Source of the DNA: an uncultured Clostridia bacterium | Lineage (GTDB): Bacteria > Bacillota > Clostridia > TANB77 > CAG-508 | NCBI GenBank assembly: GCA_934129895.1 | Contig: CAKOWY010000003.1 | Coordinates: 1-64,000, forward strand | Length of the DNA: 64,000 nt | Direction of reading: 5' to 3' | Shown here: positions 53,541 to 64,000 of the stretch, piece after piece | Layout of the letters: each line of letters begins with the position of its first letter | Numbering within the stretch: position 1 is the stretch's first letter | Program-made: the position numbers and the translations under genes | Notes under the pieces: model-generated | Databases searched by the model: none | The model's input: only the letters and a program-made list of their open reading frames with translations | Told to the model about the DNA's origin: nothing

Positions 53541-55364
53541 TTATTTTTTTCTATGTAATGGTATTATAATATTAAATTCTGTACCTTTTCCTTCTTCTGT
53601 TTTATATACTATGTCTCCTCCAAAATGTGCTTTTATATTTGAGTATGACATATATAATCCTAATCCTGTTCCATTTTTTCCTTTTGTTGTAACCATTTCT
53701 TTAAATAGTTTTTCTTGAACTTCTTTTGGTAATCCTCCAGCAAAATCTCTAACTGTAAAGATTATATCTTCACCATTTTTATTTACTTCTAATTCTATAT
53801 TTTGATTTCGCTTTCCATTATACGCTTGGATTGCATTTGATATCATATTATTTACTACCTGAACTAAACTATTTACATCCCCATCTAATGTTATATTTTC
53901 ATCTGTTCTCATTAAAACATTTAAATATATATATGCATTTTTTAATTCGTGCTTCATTAATATATCTACTCTTTTTACAAGTTCTTCTATTGTAAATGTT
54001 ACTGCTTGATCATTTGACAATGCTACCGCTTGTCCTTTTACTGTTGTAATAATATCTGACATATATTCAATATGTGCTCTTATCTTAGGAATCCAACTTT
54101 CCATTTCTGCTGCTATTTCATGATGATCTTGCGAATTTACTAATGGATCATCTATTGATTCGTCATATTCTTTTATTAGATTTTCTAGCCCCTCTGCTGC
54201 ACCTGCTATTGACATTATTGGTGTTTTTAAGTTATGTGCTATTCCTCCTATTAATTGTCCTAATGATGCTAAACGTTCTCTTTCCATTAATATTTCTTGG
54301 TTATTTTTTATTGTTTCCATATCTTCTTTATGTTGAGTTATATCTTTCAATAAAAATAATGTTCCTAATGAATTATTATCCGAGCTTATTGGTGTTATCT
54401 CTATTTTAAAATATTTCTTTATTTTTTCAAAATGTTGTTCAAAAGATATTGTTGTTTCTGTTGTATTTGCTTTATTAATTGAACTCTCGATTTTGGTAAC
54501 TGCTCTACTTGATATTTGTTTTTGTTGTAAAAATTTTATAAAATTTTTACTTCTAATATCTGCTGGCTTTAATTTAAAAATATCTAAAAATGTTTTATTA
54601 AAATCTGTTATCATATTATTTTCATCTAAAACAACATATCCATCAGAAATTCTATCTACTATCTCTTGTAATGCAATTGGGGTTAATTTGAATAGATCAA
54701 ATTTAAATATTCCAATAGTAAAACATATAATAGTTACAGAAAATGCTATTGGTGTAGCATATATTGAAACACTAACACTTCCTATACTTCCAAGCATATT
54801 TACAACAATAGGTACCAAAGAACCTATTATTAACATTATAGCTTGCTTTGAAAAGAACCCAGAATTTTTTATAGAATATCTTAATAATTTTATTAAAGAT
54901 ATTGCTAATAATAAATATGTATAATATGTATGTACATAAAACCATGGTCCATAAGCTGTAGACAAACTCATTGAATATTCTTTATAAAATAAATGATGAA
55001 AATCATTTGTCCATAATAATATTAATGATGTTATTGGTATAATACAAAGTAATAAATACCATTTTTTAAATTTGAATTTTCCATTTTCAAATATGTTTGT
55101 CATAATATAAAATGCTACAGGCAAAAAGCAAATACTTATATAGTACAAATCAAAAAAGTACTTTAATTTTATATTATATTTGTCTAAAAATATAATCTGT
55201 AATATCATTCCTATTACCCAAAATAAAATTAATGCAAATATAACTATAAATATTTTAGACAAATCTTTTTTCTTTTTTGGTTTTACCAATTGTGTTAAAA
55301 ATAATATTAATATTGCAGAAACAAAAACGAGTATCCAAAATACTATTGAATCAGTTGTTGACAT
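53541..55364 (-). CDS. Sensor histidine kinase with 7TM input and PAS domain
   Basis: A 607-residue sensor kinase. Seven membrane helices (about 1-225) of the histidine-kinase 7TM type sense a signal in or at the membrane; a PAS domain (about 230-350) with ISDGYVVLDENNMITDFN follows. The phosphoacceptor is in GGIAHNLKTP (about 376), and the ATPase domain has NMISNAIQAYN, DFAGGLP and GTGLGLYMSY. No response regulator lies nearby. ATG comes 3 bases after the NRPS stop, and its ribosome site AAGGAG lies inside the NRPS gene, so translation is coupled. It could respond to the NRPS product or act in sporulation. Confidence 0.9.
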   Translation of the reverse strand: MSTTDSIVFWILVFVSAILILFLTQLVKPKKKKDLSKIFIVIFALILFWVIGMILQIIFLDKYNIKLKYFFDLYYISICFLPVAFYIMTNIFENGKFKFKKWYLLLCIIPITSLILLWTNDFHHLFYKEYSMSLSTAYGPWFYVHTYYTYLLLAISLIKLLRYSIKNSGFFSKQAIMLIIGSLVPIVVNMLGSIGSVSVSIYATPIAFSVTIICFTIGIFKFDLFKLTPIALQEIVDRISDGYVVLDENNMITDFNKTFLDIFKLKPADIRSKNFIKFLQQKQISSRAVTKIESSINKANTTETTISFEQHFEKIKKYFKIEITPISSDNNSLGTLFLLKDITQHKEDMETIKNNQEILMERERLASLGQLIGGIAHNLKTPIMSIAGAAEGLENLIKEYDESIDDPLVNSQDHHEIAAEMESWIPKIRAHIEYMSDIITTVKGQAVALSNDQAVTFTIEELVKRVDILMKHELKNAYIYLNVLMRTDENITLDGDVNSLVQVVNNMISNAIQAYNGKRNQNIELEVNKNGEDIIFTVRDFAGGLPKEVQEKLFKEMVTTKGKNGTGLGLYMSYSNIKAHFGGDIVYKTEEGKGTEFNIIIPLHRKK

Positions 55365-55367
55365 CTG

Positions 55368-58300
55368 TTATATCTCCTTCCTTATCAATTCAATAAATTT
55401 ACTTATGTAATTATTTGAAATCTCTGGCCAATTAAATTTACATTTTTTCAAATAATTAATTGTAAAGTTAGAATTTAAAATTATATCACTATTATAATTT
55501 AAATGATAATTATTATCAAGATCACTAACTATATTTTGTAAATTTATTTTTTTCTGTTCATTTTGTAAAATTTCTGATATCTGCTTTTTAAATATTGTTT
55601 CTGGCACAACTTCCATTTTATATCCAAATTCTTTTATTATATCAAAATAATCTTTTAAAGTAACTGTATTATGATTATATACATGAAATATCCTATTTGT
55701 TTTTGAAAAATTAGTTACAATTTTATATATAGCATTTGCAGCAATATCTACAGGTGTAAACTCAAGTTGATTTTCTAATAAATACTCAGGAACTATTCCT
55801 AGTTTCATAAATAATGCCACTTTAGTTATAAATGCGTTTTCATTTATATTTTCTTGAAAATGTCCATCACATAGTCTTGGCATTAAATTTCCTAGACGAA
55901 GAATATATGCATCAACACCATTTGCAATTGCATTTAAAATAATTGTTTCCGCTTCAAATTTTGTATATGTATATACATTATCAAGATATTGACCTATATA
56001 CAAAGAACTTTCATTAAATTCTTTTTTATTTCCATACTCACCACTTAATTTTTTTCCTGAAACTCCAGTTGTAGAAATTTGATAAAATCTCTTGTTAAAT
56101 GTTTTACAAAAGTCAACAATGTATTTTACACTTTTAACATTTGTATCATAAAATTTGTCATATACACCAAAATGGGCAACATTTGCAGCACTATTTATTA
56201 CTAAATCAGCCTCTTCTGAAATTTTTAACAGATCCTTATCTGACAATCCAAAATTCGGTTGACATATATCTCCTTGAACAAGAACTATTTTATCTCCAAT
56301 ATATTTGTTATATTTCTCACCAAAATAATAAGTTAATTTTTGAGTTATTTTTCTTGTTATAGACATACCTGGTTCTTTTCTAATTATACAATAAATTTTT
56401 CCATTTTCGTTTTTCAAAAATTCCTCTAGTATATGTATTCCTAAATATCCTGTAACTCCTGTAAGTAATATATTACGAGGATGATACTCTTGGATTTTTT
56501 CATCATTTCTTGTATTTTTTAATATATTTAAAGAACTTTCTGGAATTTCTTCAATTTTATTATGTTGAAATTCATCATTTGAATTTATTTTTTCTTCAAT
56601 ATCTAAAACTGTTGAACACTTAAATATATCAGAATAAGAAATCTTATTTGTAATTTCTAATAATTCTATATTTAATTTCATAGCTAATAAAGAATCTCCC
56701 CCAAGTTCAAAGAAATTATCATTTATTCCAATTGGACTAACATTTAAAACTTTTTGAAAAATATCAACTAATTTTTTCTCTAATTCATTTCCAGGAGCAA
56801 TATATTCTTCACCACATAACTTTGATAAATTTTGTGGTAATGGTAATTTTTTTCTATCTATTTTTCCATTTGGAGTATATATAAACTCATCTAATGGAAC
56901 ATAATATGATGGAACCATATATCGTGGCAAACTTTTAGAAAGATATTTTCTCAATTCATTTATAGAAATTCTTTTATTTGCAACAAAATATGCAGAAATA
57001 AAATCTCTATTGTTAGCAGTTTGTTTTAAAACTGCTACTTTTTCTATATTTGGATATTTTGAAATTAAATTTTCGATTTCTCCGTAATTCAATTCGTAAT
57101 CCTCTAATTTTTATTTGATTGTCACTTCTTCCTAAGCAAATAATATTTCCATCATCTAAATATCTTCCTAAATCACCACTTTTATACATTAGTGTATCTT
57201 TTATGAATGGATTCTTTACAAAACTTTTACTTGTTAGTTCTAAATTATTAAGATATCCTCTTGCTAATCCATCACCAGAAATATATATTTCCCCAACAAC
57301 TCCTACTGGAACTGGTTGTAAATCTTTATCTAATATATACATTTGATCATTGTAAAATGGTTTTCCTATTGTAATAAAATCATCTTTTACTTCTGTAAGT
57401 GTACAATAATATGTTTCAGTTGGTCCATATCCATCATATATAGTTATATTTGCCAAACTCTTTAATTTTTTTACTAATGCTATAGGCACTTGTTCACCAG
57501 TTAATGTTAGATATTTTAAATCTTTTAAACTAGGAATATTTTCTATATCATTAACAAATATTTGCATTACAGATGGTGTTGCCTGTGTTGCTGTAACATT
57601 ATTTTTTATAATTACATCATTTAATAATTTTGGAGTAGTTTGTTCATCTTCATTTGCAATTACAACTTTCACTCCTCTTTGCAATGGAATAAGAGCTTCG
57701 TATGAAAATATATCAAAACTTACTGTTGAAATAGATACTATAGCTTGATCTTGTGGATTTTTTAAATATCCCACATAATCATTGCAATAATTTGCAAAGT
57801 TTACAAGTGTTTTATGTTTTTGCATAACTCCCTTTGGTTTTCCTGTTGAACCAGAAGTAAAAATAATATAAAGTAAATCATTTAAGCTATTTATATTCTT
57901 TATATTTTCATTAGGTAATCCATATATGTCATTATTGTCCAAATCTACTATTATTTGATTTTTATAGTTCATTTTTTTAGCAATTTTCTTACATGTAAGC
58001 AATATAGATGCAGATGCTTCTTCTAGCATATAATTTATTCTTTCTTCTGGGTAATTTGGATCGATTGGAATATAAGTTCCTCCAGCTTTCATAATTCCCA
58101 ATATAGCAATAATCATTTCTAATGATCTGTTTACCATTACACCTATTGCATCTTCTCTTTTAACTTGCTTTACATTTCTTAAGTAATATGCTAAACTATT
58201 AGCTTTTTCATTTAATTCTTTATAAGTCAATTTTTTATCTTCAAATACTAGAGCTATTTTGTCTGGTGTTTTGTTTACTTGCTCTTCAAAAAGAGTAGAA

Positions 58301-61300
58301 AATGTTTTTTCTGGATATTCTTTATAAGTATTATTAAATCCATAAAGTATTTTATTTTTCTCTTTAGCTGAAAGTATTTGTATTTCTTTTATTTTTGAGT
58401 TCGTATTTCTCATAATATAATCTATTGTATTCATATAATTTTCAAATAGATTTTCTATAGTTTCTTTCTTAAATAAGTCAGTACAATATTCAATATTAAT
58501 TGAATGTGTTTTGGGTTGAATTTCTAAAGACAAATTGAATTTTGAAATCTTATTATTAATTGATACTACTTGTGCTTCTTTATCATTTATTTTTAAGAAT
58601 GTTTCCTGCTTATTTTGGTAAGTAAACATTACATCAAATAATGGATTTCTTGAAGCATCTGTATCAACTTTTAATTTTTTTATCAGCATATCAAATGGAT
58701 ATGGTTGATATGTCAAATCCTCTAATAATTGTTCTTTTATTTCAATCAAAAATTCTTCAAATGTCTTTTCTGAATCTATTTTTCCTCTTAAAACTATATT
58801 ATTAACAAACATTCCGAACATTCTCTTTGTTTCATTTCTATCTCTATTTGCAATAGGACTACCTATGTTTATATCGTCTTGTCCTGTGTATTTATATAAT
58901 ATTACAAAAAGAATTGAAACAAAAAACATATATGGAGATACTCCTAATTTTTTCGCATATCTCTCCATTTTTCTAAAAAGTTTTTCATCAATAACATTTA
59001 TTATTTTCTTTCCATTATAAGATCTTAATGTAGGAACTTTATAATCATAAGGTAAGTTTAATTGTGAAAAACTGCAGTCTTTAAATTTATTTACCCAATA
59101 ATCTTCTTGAGTTTTTATTAGTGAACTATTATTATATTCATTTTCCCATACTGCATAATCTTTATATTGAATTGGTATATTCTTTAAATCCTCTCCATTA
59201 TATAATCTATTAAATTCTATAACTAAATTATTTAAAGCTGTTCCATCCATTATTATATGATGTGTATCTAATAACAATAATGTCTTTTTATTATCTATAT
59301 AATGCATTTCAACTCTGAATAATGGAGCCTTCTCAAGTTCAAATGGTTTAGAAAAAGTATTTACTATATCTTGAATTTCACTTTCACTATTCTGATATGT
59401 ATCAATATTAAATTTAACCTTATCTTCAACTTTTTGTACAACTGATTCATTCTCAACAACAAATGATGTTCTTAACGTACTATGTCTATTAATTATTTTT
59501 TCAAATACATTTTGTACTTTATCTTTATCTAAAATTTCATCAATAATCATTGCCCATGGCATATTATAAACAATATTATTGTCCCCAATCATTTTTACAT
59601 TATAATAAATTCTTTTTTGAGCTGATGACAAAGGATAACTTTCTTGAATTGGAGCTTTTTCTATTTTAATTTTCAAAGTATTATTTGTTCTATTTTGTTT
59701 TATATAATCAGACATATCTTTTATTGTATAATTTGATAAAAGATCTTTTATATTTATTTGTACATTAAATTTAGATAAAATCTTTGTTGATAATGTAATC
59801 GCTGTTAATGAATCTCCTCCAAGTTCTAATAAAGTATTATTTATTCCAACATTAGTAACTTGCAACATTTTTTCTATTATTTTAATTAATTCTTTATCTA
59901 TTTCATTTCTTGGTTTTATAGCTTTTTTATTATTTCCCTTAAATTCAGGATCTGGCAATGATTTTCTATCTATCTTACCATTTAATGTATATGGAAATTT
60001 CTCTAATTGGATAAAATATTGTGGAATCATATATTCTGGTAATTCTTTATTTATTGATTCTTTCAACAAATTTTTGTCGACTTTTTCTGATGTATAATAT
60101 GCAATTAATGCATCTCTGTTATTTACTTTTCTTTTTAAAACAACTGCTTGCTTTATTCCACTATAATTTTCTATTACGTTTTCAATTTCCCCTAATTCAA
60201 TTCTAAATCCTCTAATTTTAACTTGGAAATCGGTTCTTCCAAGATGAACAATATCTCCACTTTCTTTATAATATGCTAAATCATTTGTATTATATATTGT
60301 TTTCCCATTAAATGGATTTTTTACGAACTTTTCATTTGTTAACTCTTCTCTATTTAAGTACCCTTTTGAAACACCATTTCCACCAATATAAAGTTCACCT
60401 GGTATTCCAAATGGTAATAATTTGCAATTTTTATTTAAAATATAACATTGTGTATTAGCAATTGGATATCCTATTGTTATTTCTTTTTCATTTGTTAATT
60501 CTTTTACTGTTGACCAAATTGTTGTTTCTGTCGGTCCATACATATTAAATATTTTTGCTTTTGTGTTTTTTTGCATTTTACATAACAGTTTATTTCCAAT
60601 TGATTCTCCTCCAACTAAAATTTCTGTCAAGTTCTTTATAAACTCTAAATTATTTTTTTCTGCAAATATTGTTGAATATCTTGATGGAGTTGTTTGTATC
60701 ATATTTACTTTATTTTTTAGGCATAATTCATTTAACAATACTGGCATATTTTGTTCCTCTTCATTAGCAATTACTAATGTCATTCCAGATGTTAATGCTC
60801 CCCATATTTCTAATCCAAATATATCAAAACAAATAGTTGTTACAGATACCATTGTTTTTTGTGAATTAAAGTCTATTATCTTTTTTATTCCATTTATAAA
60901 ATTGCATAAATTTTTATTTGTTACCATTACTCCTTTTGGTTTTCCTGTAGAACCTGATGTATAAATAACATACGCTAATGTATTTGGATCAATTTTTGTT
61001 TTTATATTCTCATTTTCACTATTATATATATGATTTTCTTTTATACCTATATTAATTTTTAAACAATCATCCAAACTTACTTTATCTGTATTTTCATTTA
61101 CTAAAATAACCTTTGTACTACTATTTTCAATCATATATTTTATTCTATCAATTGGATATTCTGGATCTATTGGTAAATAAGTTGCACCACATTTTAAAAT
61201 TGCTATTAGTCCAATAATCATTTCAGGTGATCTATTAACCATAATTCCAACAATATCTTCTTGATTTATATCATTTTTCATTAATTCTCTTGCTAATTGA

Positions 61301-62769
61301 TTTGCTCTTCTATTTAACTCAAAATAAGTCATTTTCTCTTCATTACTAACAATAGCAATCTTATTTGGTGTATTAATTACTTGTTTTTCAAAATATTCTA
61401 TAATAGTTTTCTCTTCATCATATTCCAAATCTGTTTTATTAAATTCCACAAGCAATTTTTCTTTTTCATCTGGAGTAACAATATCAATCTGACTAAGCTT
61501 TACATCTTCGTTTGAAATTACTTGTTTCATAATATTTAATATTCTTTTGTGAATATTTGAAATATCTTCTGAATTATAAATACTTGTTTTATAATCATAA
61601 GCAACATTCAAATTTCCAGTATCATTCAAATCATAAATTTGAATATCAATATTATCTGCACAACATCCATTAAATGTCCATTCTGTTTCATATTCAATAT
61701 TTCCTTCGTTTTGTTTTGCATTTGTAATTTGATATGATAACAAAATATTATATAAATTTGGAATGCTTTTATTTTCTTTTCTTAGCTCTTCTAATAAACT
61801 TTGATATGAATATTTTTGATGTTTCAACATATCCATAGAATCTCTTGATATATTTTTTACAAATTCCTTAAATTCTATATCTTCATTAAGATTAATCTTA
61901 AATGGAATCATATTTATAAACATTCCAGCAGCATTCTTTTCTTTAAAATTAGTTCTGTTTAAAATAGGTGTGCCTATAACAAATTCATCTAAATTTGAAA
62001 TTTCACCAATATATATTGCAGATACTGCCATAAAGAAGTTATATAATGATATTTTATTTTCTTTACAATAATTTTTTATTTTTGTTACATTTTCTTTTGA
62101 AATTTCATATTGTTTTCTCTCTCCAGTAGGATCTGTTTCGTCAATATCTCCCTTTACACTTCCTGGTATTCTTGCAATTTCTGGAATAGTTTTAAATCTA
62201 TCTATCCAATATTTTTTATCTTTGTTAAATTTTTCACTTTTTTGGTATTCTTGCTCTGATTTAATATAGTCTATATAAGAATATATAGCCTTTGTTTCAA
62301 CTTCTTTATTTTGAATTAATTCTGAATAAGTCTTTATAATGTCATTACAAATAAGCGCTAATGTCCACGCGTCTGAAATTAGATGGTGTATATTAAGCAT
62401 AAAAGCCCCTTTTCCATCTATAAATTTAAAGATATAAAATTTAAATAATTTTGAATTCTCTAATTGAAATTTTGTTTTTATAATTCTGTTTCTTTCTTCT
62501 TCTAGCTGATTTTTGCCCGCAATATTAATAGTGTCTATCTGAATTTCTTTTTTTTCAGATAACACCTGTTCAACATTTCCATTATTCAATTTAAACTCTA
62601 GCCAGAAATTATCATGTTTTTTGCACACAATTTGTATAGATTCTTTTAGTTTTTCGAAATCTACCTTTTCATTAATTATTGCTGTTCCGCAAATAGAATT
62701 TACTGAACTACCTTTATAATATTGTTCAGTAACCCAAATTGATTTTTGAGAATAGGTTAGTTCTTTCAT
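55368..62769 (-). CDS. Two-module NRPS with terminal reductase, with CGGA four-base codon
   Basis: One protein of about 2466 residues once CGGA (57084-57081) is read as a single residue. Order: C domain (HHLISDAW, about 126), A domain (YTSGSTGKPKG about 606, MYGPTET, RGFRIELGEIE), carrier (LGGDSL, about 986), C domain (HHIIMDG, about 1172), A domain (FTSGSTGKPKG about 1640, GYGPTET, RGLRIEL), then the recoded residue 1896 and GEIENLISKYPNIEKV, NGKIDRKKLP, carrier (LGGDSL, about 2023), and NADPH thioester reductase (TGVTGYLG about 2103, YTYTKFEAE about 2268). The architecture C-A-T-C-A-T-R predicts an N-acylated dipeptide aldehyde or a cyclised imine/pyrazinone, as for known gut Clostridia NRPSs. 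Without recoding, the second A domain is cut before its C-terminal subdomain. Own promoter; kinase and trpS follow. Confidence 0.9.
57081..57084 (-). other. CGGA recoding site in the NRPS
   Basis: In-frame CGG (codon 1896) followed by A in the A8 core motif. Four-base reading gives IEL-x-GEIEN minus one: IEL then the recoded residue then EIEN. The required residue is glycine; in module 1 the same position (60190-60192) is the plain glycine codon GGG. Confidence 0.9.
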
Positions 62770-62809
62770 TTTTTTACATCCTTTTATTTTGAGTTTTCAA
62801 CACTTTATC

Positions 62810-62839
62810 ATTATAGCATATTTTAACAAATTATGTCAA
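62810..62839 (-). promoter_or_regulatory. Promoter of the NRPS operon
   Basis: TTGACA and TATAAT with an 18-base spacer on the minus strand, 41 bases before the start codon. Confidence 0.8.
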
Positions 62840-62850
62840 ATTTTTTTATG

Positions 62851-62884
62851 CAAAAAAAAGATGAATTTTACATTCATCTTTTTC
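62851..62884 (-). terminator. Terminator of the cmk-HD operon
   Basis: AAAAAGATGAAT with ATTCATCTTTTT and a 5-base loop, followed by a T-run on the minus strand. Confidence 0.83.
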
Positions 62885-62888
62885 CTTT

Positions 62889-63443
62889 CTATGTGTTAAA
62901 AAAGTATGTAGCCTCTAAATCCGCTTCAAACATAAGAAGAGCTAATGGATATTTTGTATATGCAATTCCTATTGTTCCATATTGCTCCTTTGGCTCTGTA
63001 AATCCCATGTGCCAACGGATTGCATATTTTTCTTCACTTGTAAGTTTCATATATTCTGTTATCATCATAACTGATTTTTCACCATGTCCATAAGGAATTG
63101 TATCTTCTACCGTGTAATATGGTACTTTTTCCCATACCCCTAAAGCATTTTTTGCATTTCTATAATCAATTTTATAAAAATTTGCTTTACATAAGTCATG
63201 TAATAATGGAACTATTTTTAATGTATCTTCTGGTATGTTTAATTCAATTGGTGCATTTTTTACTTTTTCTTGTAAAATTTCATATACTTTCAAACTATGT
63301 TCTACAAGTCCACCTGCATGATCTCCATGAAATCTTGTACTTGCAGGTGCAGTAAAAAAATCTGTACTTTCAATAAATTTTATCAAATCATCTATTCCTT
63401 CTCTTTTTACACTTTTTAATATTCTTAAAAATTCATCTTTCAT
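62889..63443 (-). CDS. HD-domain hydrolase
   Basis: A 184-residue HD phosphohydrolase-like protein. Metal ligands are H in GGLVEHSLKVYEIL and HD in VPLLHDLCKANFY; a later His/Asp lies in YGHGEKSVMM. RFHGDHAGGLVEHS is the pattern of HD proteins that act on nucleic acids or nucleotides. I start at ATG 63443 behind AAAGGATAA, four bases after the cmk stop codon; the upstream in-frame ATG lies inside cmk. It is co-transcribed with cmk. Substrate unknown. Confidence 0.82.
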   Translation of the reverse strand: MKDEFLRILKSVKREGIDDLIKFIESTDFFTAPASTRFHGDHAGGLVEHSLKVYEILQEKVKNAPIELNIPEDTLKIVPLLHDLCKANFYKIDYRNAKNALGVWEKVPYYTVEDTIPYGHGEKSVMMITEYMKLTSEEKYAIRWHMGFTEPKEQYGTIGIAYTKYPLALLMFEADLEATYFFNT

Positions 63444-63447
63444 TTTA

Positions 63448-64000
63448 TTATCCTTTACTATTTTTCTTTTTTTCAATTACAATATCTTTTATTTTTTTTA
63501 CAACATCATCTATTTTCATATTACTTGAATCTATATATATAGCATCTTCAGCTTGTTTTAAAGGTGCTACTGGACTTGTTTTATCATTATAATCTCTAAA
63601 TTTAATATTTTCTACAATTTCATCAAATGATATATTTATTCCCTTCTCAATATTCTGTCTTAATCTTCTTTTTGCTCTTTCTTCTGGAGTAGCATCTAAA
63701 TATATTTTTACTTCTGCATTTGGAAAGACATTTGTTCCAATATCTCTTCCTTCCATAATTACTTCTTTTCCTTCTGCAACTTTTCTAGATAAGTTTGTAA
63801 TATTCTCTCTTATTTCTACAACATGTGAAACCTGAGATACAAATTCATTAACTTCTTTTTCTCTTATCAATTTAGTTACATTTTCTCCATTTAAAAAGAC
63901 TTGATCAACATTGTTTCTTTCTTTTTTAAATTCTATCTTTATTGTTTTTAATAATTCTTTTATTTTTTCTGTATCTTGTAAACCTATATTGTTTCTTAGC
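63448..64000 (-). CDS. cmk: Cytidylate kinase, C-terminal part (runs off window end)
   Basis: Phosphorylates CMP and dCMP. The minus-strand frame is open from the window end to the stop at 63448. It shows QVFLNGENVTKLIREKEV, VSQVSHVVEIRENI, VIMEGRDIGTNVFPNA (the conserved GRDIGT), YLDATPEERAKRR and RDYNDKTSPVAPLKQAED, all typical of bacterial CMP kinase. The P-loop N-terminus lies outside the window. The HD gene follows after 4 bases. Confidence 0.94.
   Translation of the reverse strand, partial: LRNNIGLQDTEKIKELLKTIKIEFKKERNNVDQVFLNGENVTKLIREKEVNEFVSQVSHVVEIRENITNLSRKVAEGKEVIMEGRDIGTNVFPNAEVKIYLDATPEERAKRRLRQNIEKGINISFDEIVENIKFRDYNDKTSPVAPLKQAEDAIYIDSSNMKIDDVVKKIKDIVIEKKKNSKG

Noticed and set aside
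12994..57084. The four frame breaks as assembly errors or independent pseudogenes
   Set aside because: Random errors would not all fall at CGG followed by A, in the same direction, with full coding capacity on both sides and a matching tRNA in the same window. It remains the main alternative and needs read-level checking.
55368..57092. A separate second NRPS gene starting with TTG
   Set aside because: The start lies inside the A8 motif of an adenylation domain with no ribosome site; it is the continuation of the same protein.

Overview
The window comes from a low-GC, spore-forming Firmicute. Native genes are very AT-rich, it carries Spo0A, a YaaL-BofA pair and a SpoVD/FtsI-type PBP, and the housekeeping proteins are Clostridia-like. 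I read it as an uncultured (probably gut-type) member of Clostridia; the sequence does not let me name a species. Most genes lie on the minus strand. Vegetative promoters of the TTGACA-17-TATAAT type and strong intrinsic hairpin terminators are easy to see.

Layout. 1-2236: translation operon (fusA partial, rpsG, rpsL). 2380-10058: a Glu-rich coiled-coil protein, trmFO with an SNF2/SWIM helicase, an XRE regulator, rdgB. 10205-13549: a higher-GC orphan gene, dUTPase-like, a possible HhH glycosylase, an unusual tRNA-Gly, another higher-GC orphan, bofA, yaaL. 13705-25112: serS, nucleotide house-cleaning enzymes, membrane proteins, rlmD, a metalloprotease-like protein, an HD hydrolase, engB. 25257-34036: a higher-GC orphan, a lipoprotein, a HAD protein, gltX, a phosphoesterase, membrane proteins, an intracellular alpha-amylase, spo0A. 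34155-40230: YigZ, an HI0933-family flavoprotein, tRNA-His and tRNA-Gln, a higher-GC S1-like gene, ddl, PBP. 40293-50027: a type VII (ESX/Yuk-like) secretion locus. 50212-51195: a higher-GC RelA/SpoT-like gene. 51342-53518: CobW GTPase, trpS. 53541-62769: a sensor kinase and a two-module NRPS ending in a reductase. 62889-64000: HD protein and partial cmk.

The outstanding observation is an apparent natural four-base codon. Four native genes (bofA, rlmD, the HI0933-family oxidoreductase and the NRPS) are each interrupted by one extra base, and in every case the break is at an in-frame CGG followed by A. Reading CGGA as a single codon restores the full conserved protein each time. In two of the four (the BofA motif G-ILGIPG and the NRPS A8 motif EL-G-EIE) the residue required at that spot is glycine. 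The same window carries a tRNA-Gly whose anticodon loop contains U-C-C-G, the exact complement of CGGA, with G instead of A at position 37 and a disturbed anticodon stem. I found no other in-frame CGG in the AT-rich genes I scanned, apart from codon 3 of one lipoprotein gene whose 5' end looks foreign. I infer a tRNA-Gly(UCCG) that decodes CGGA as glycine by +1 decoding.

Against this stand five single-gene islands of clearly higher GC (10205, 12623, 25257, 36477, 50212). They use CGG, including CGGA, as ordinary Arg triplets. They look like recent arrivals from organisms with the standard code, often with near-consensus promoters and their own terminators, and should be mistranslated if CGGA decoding is efficient.
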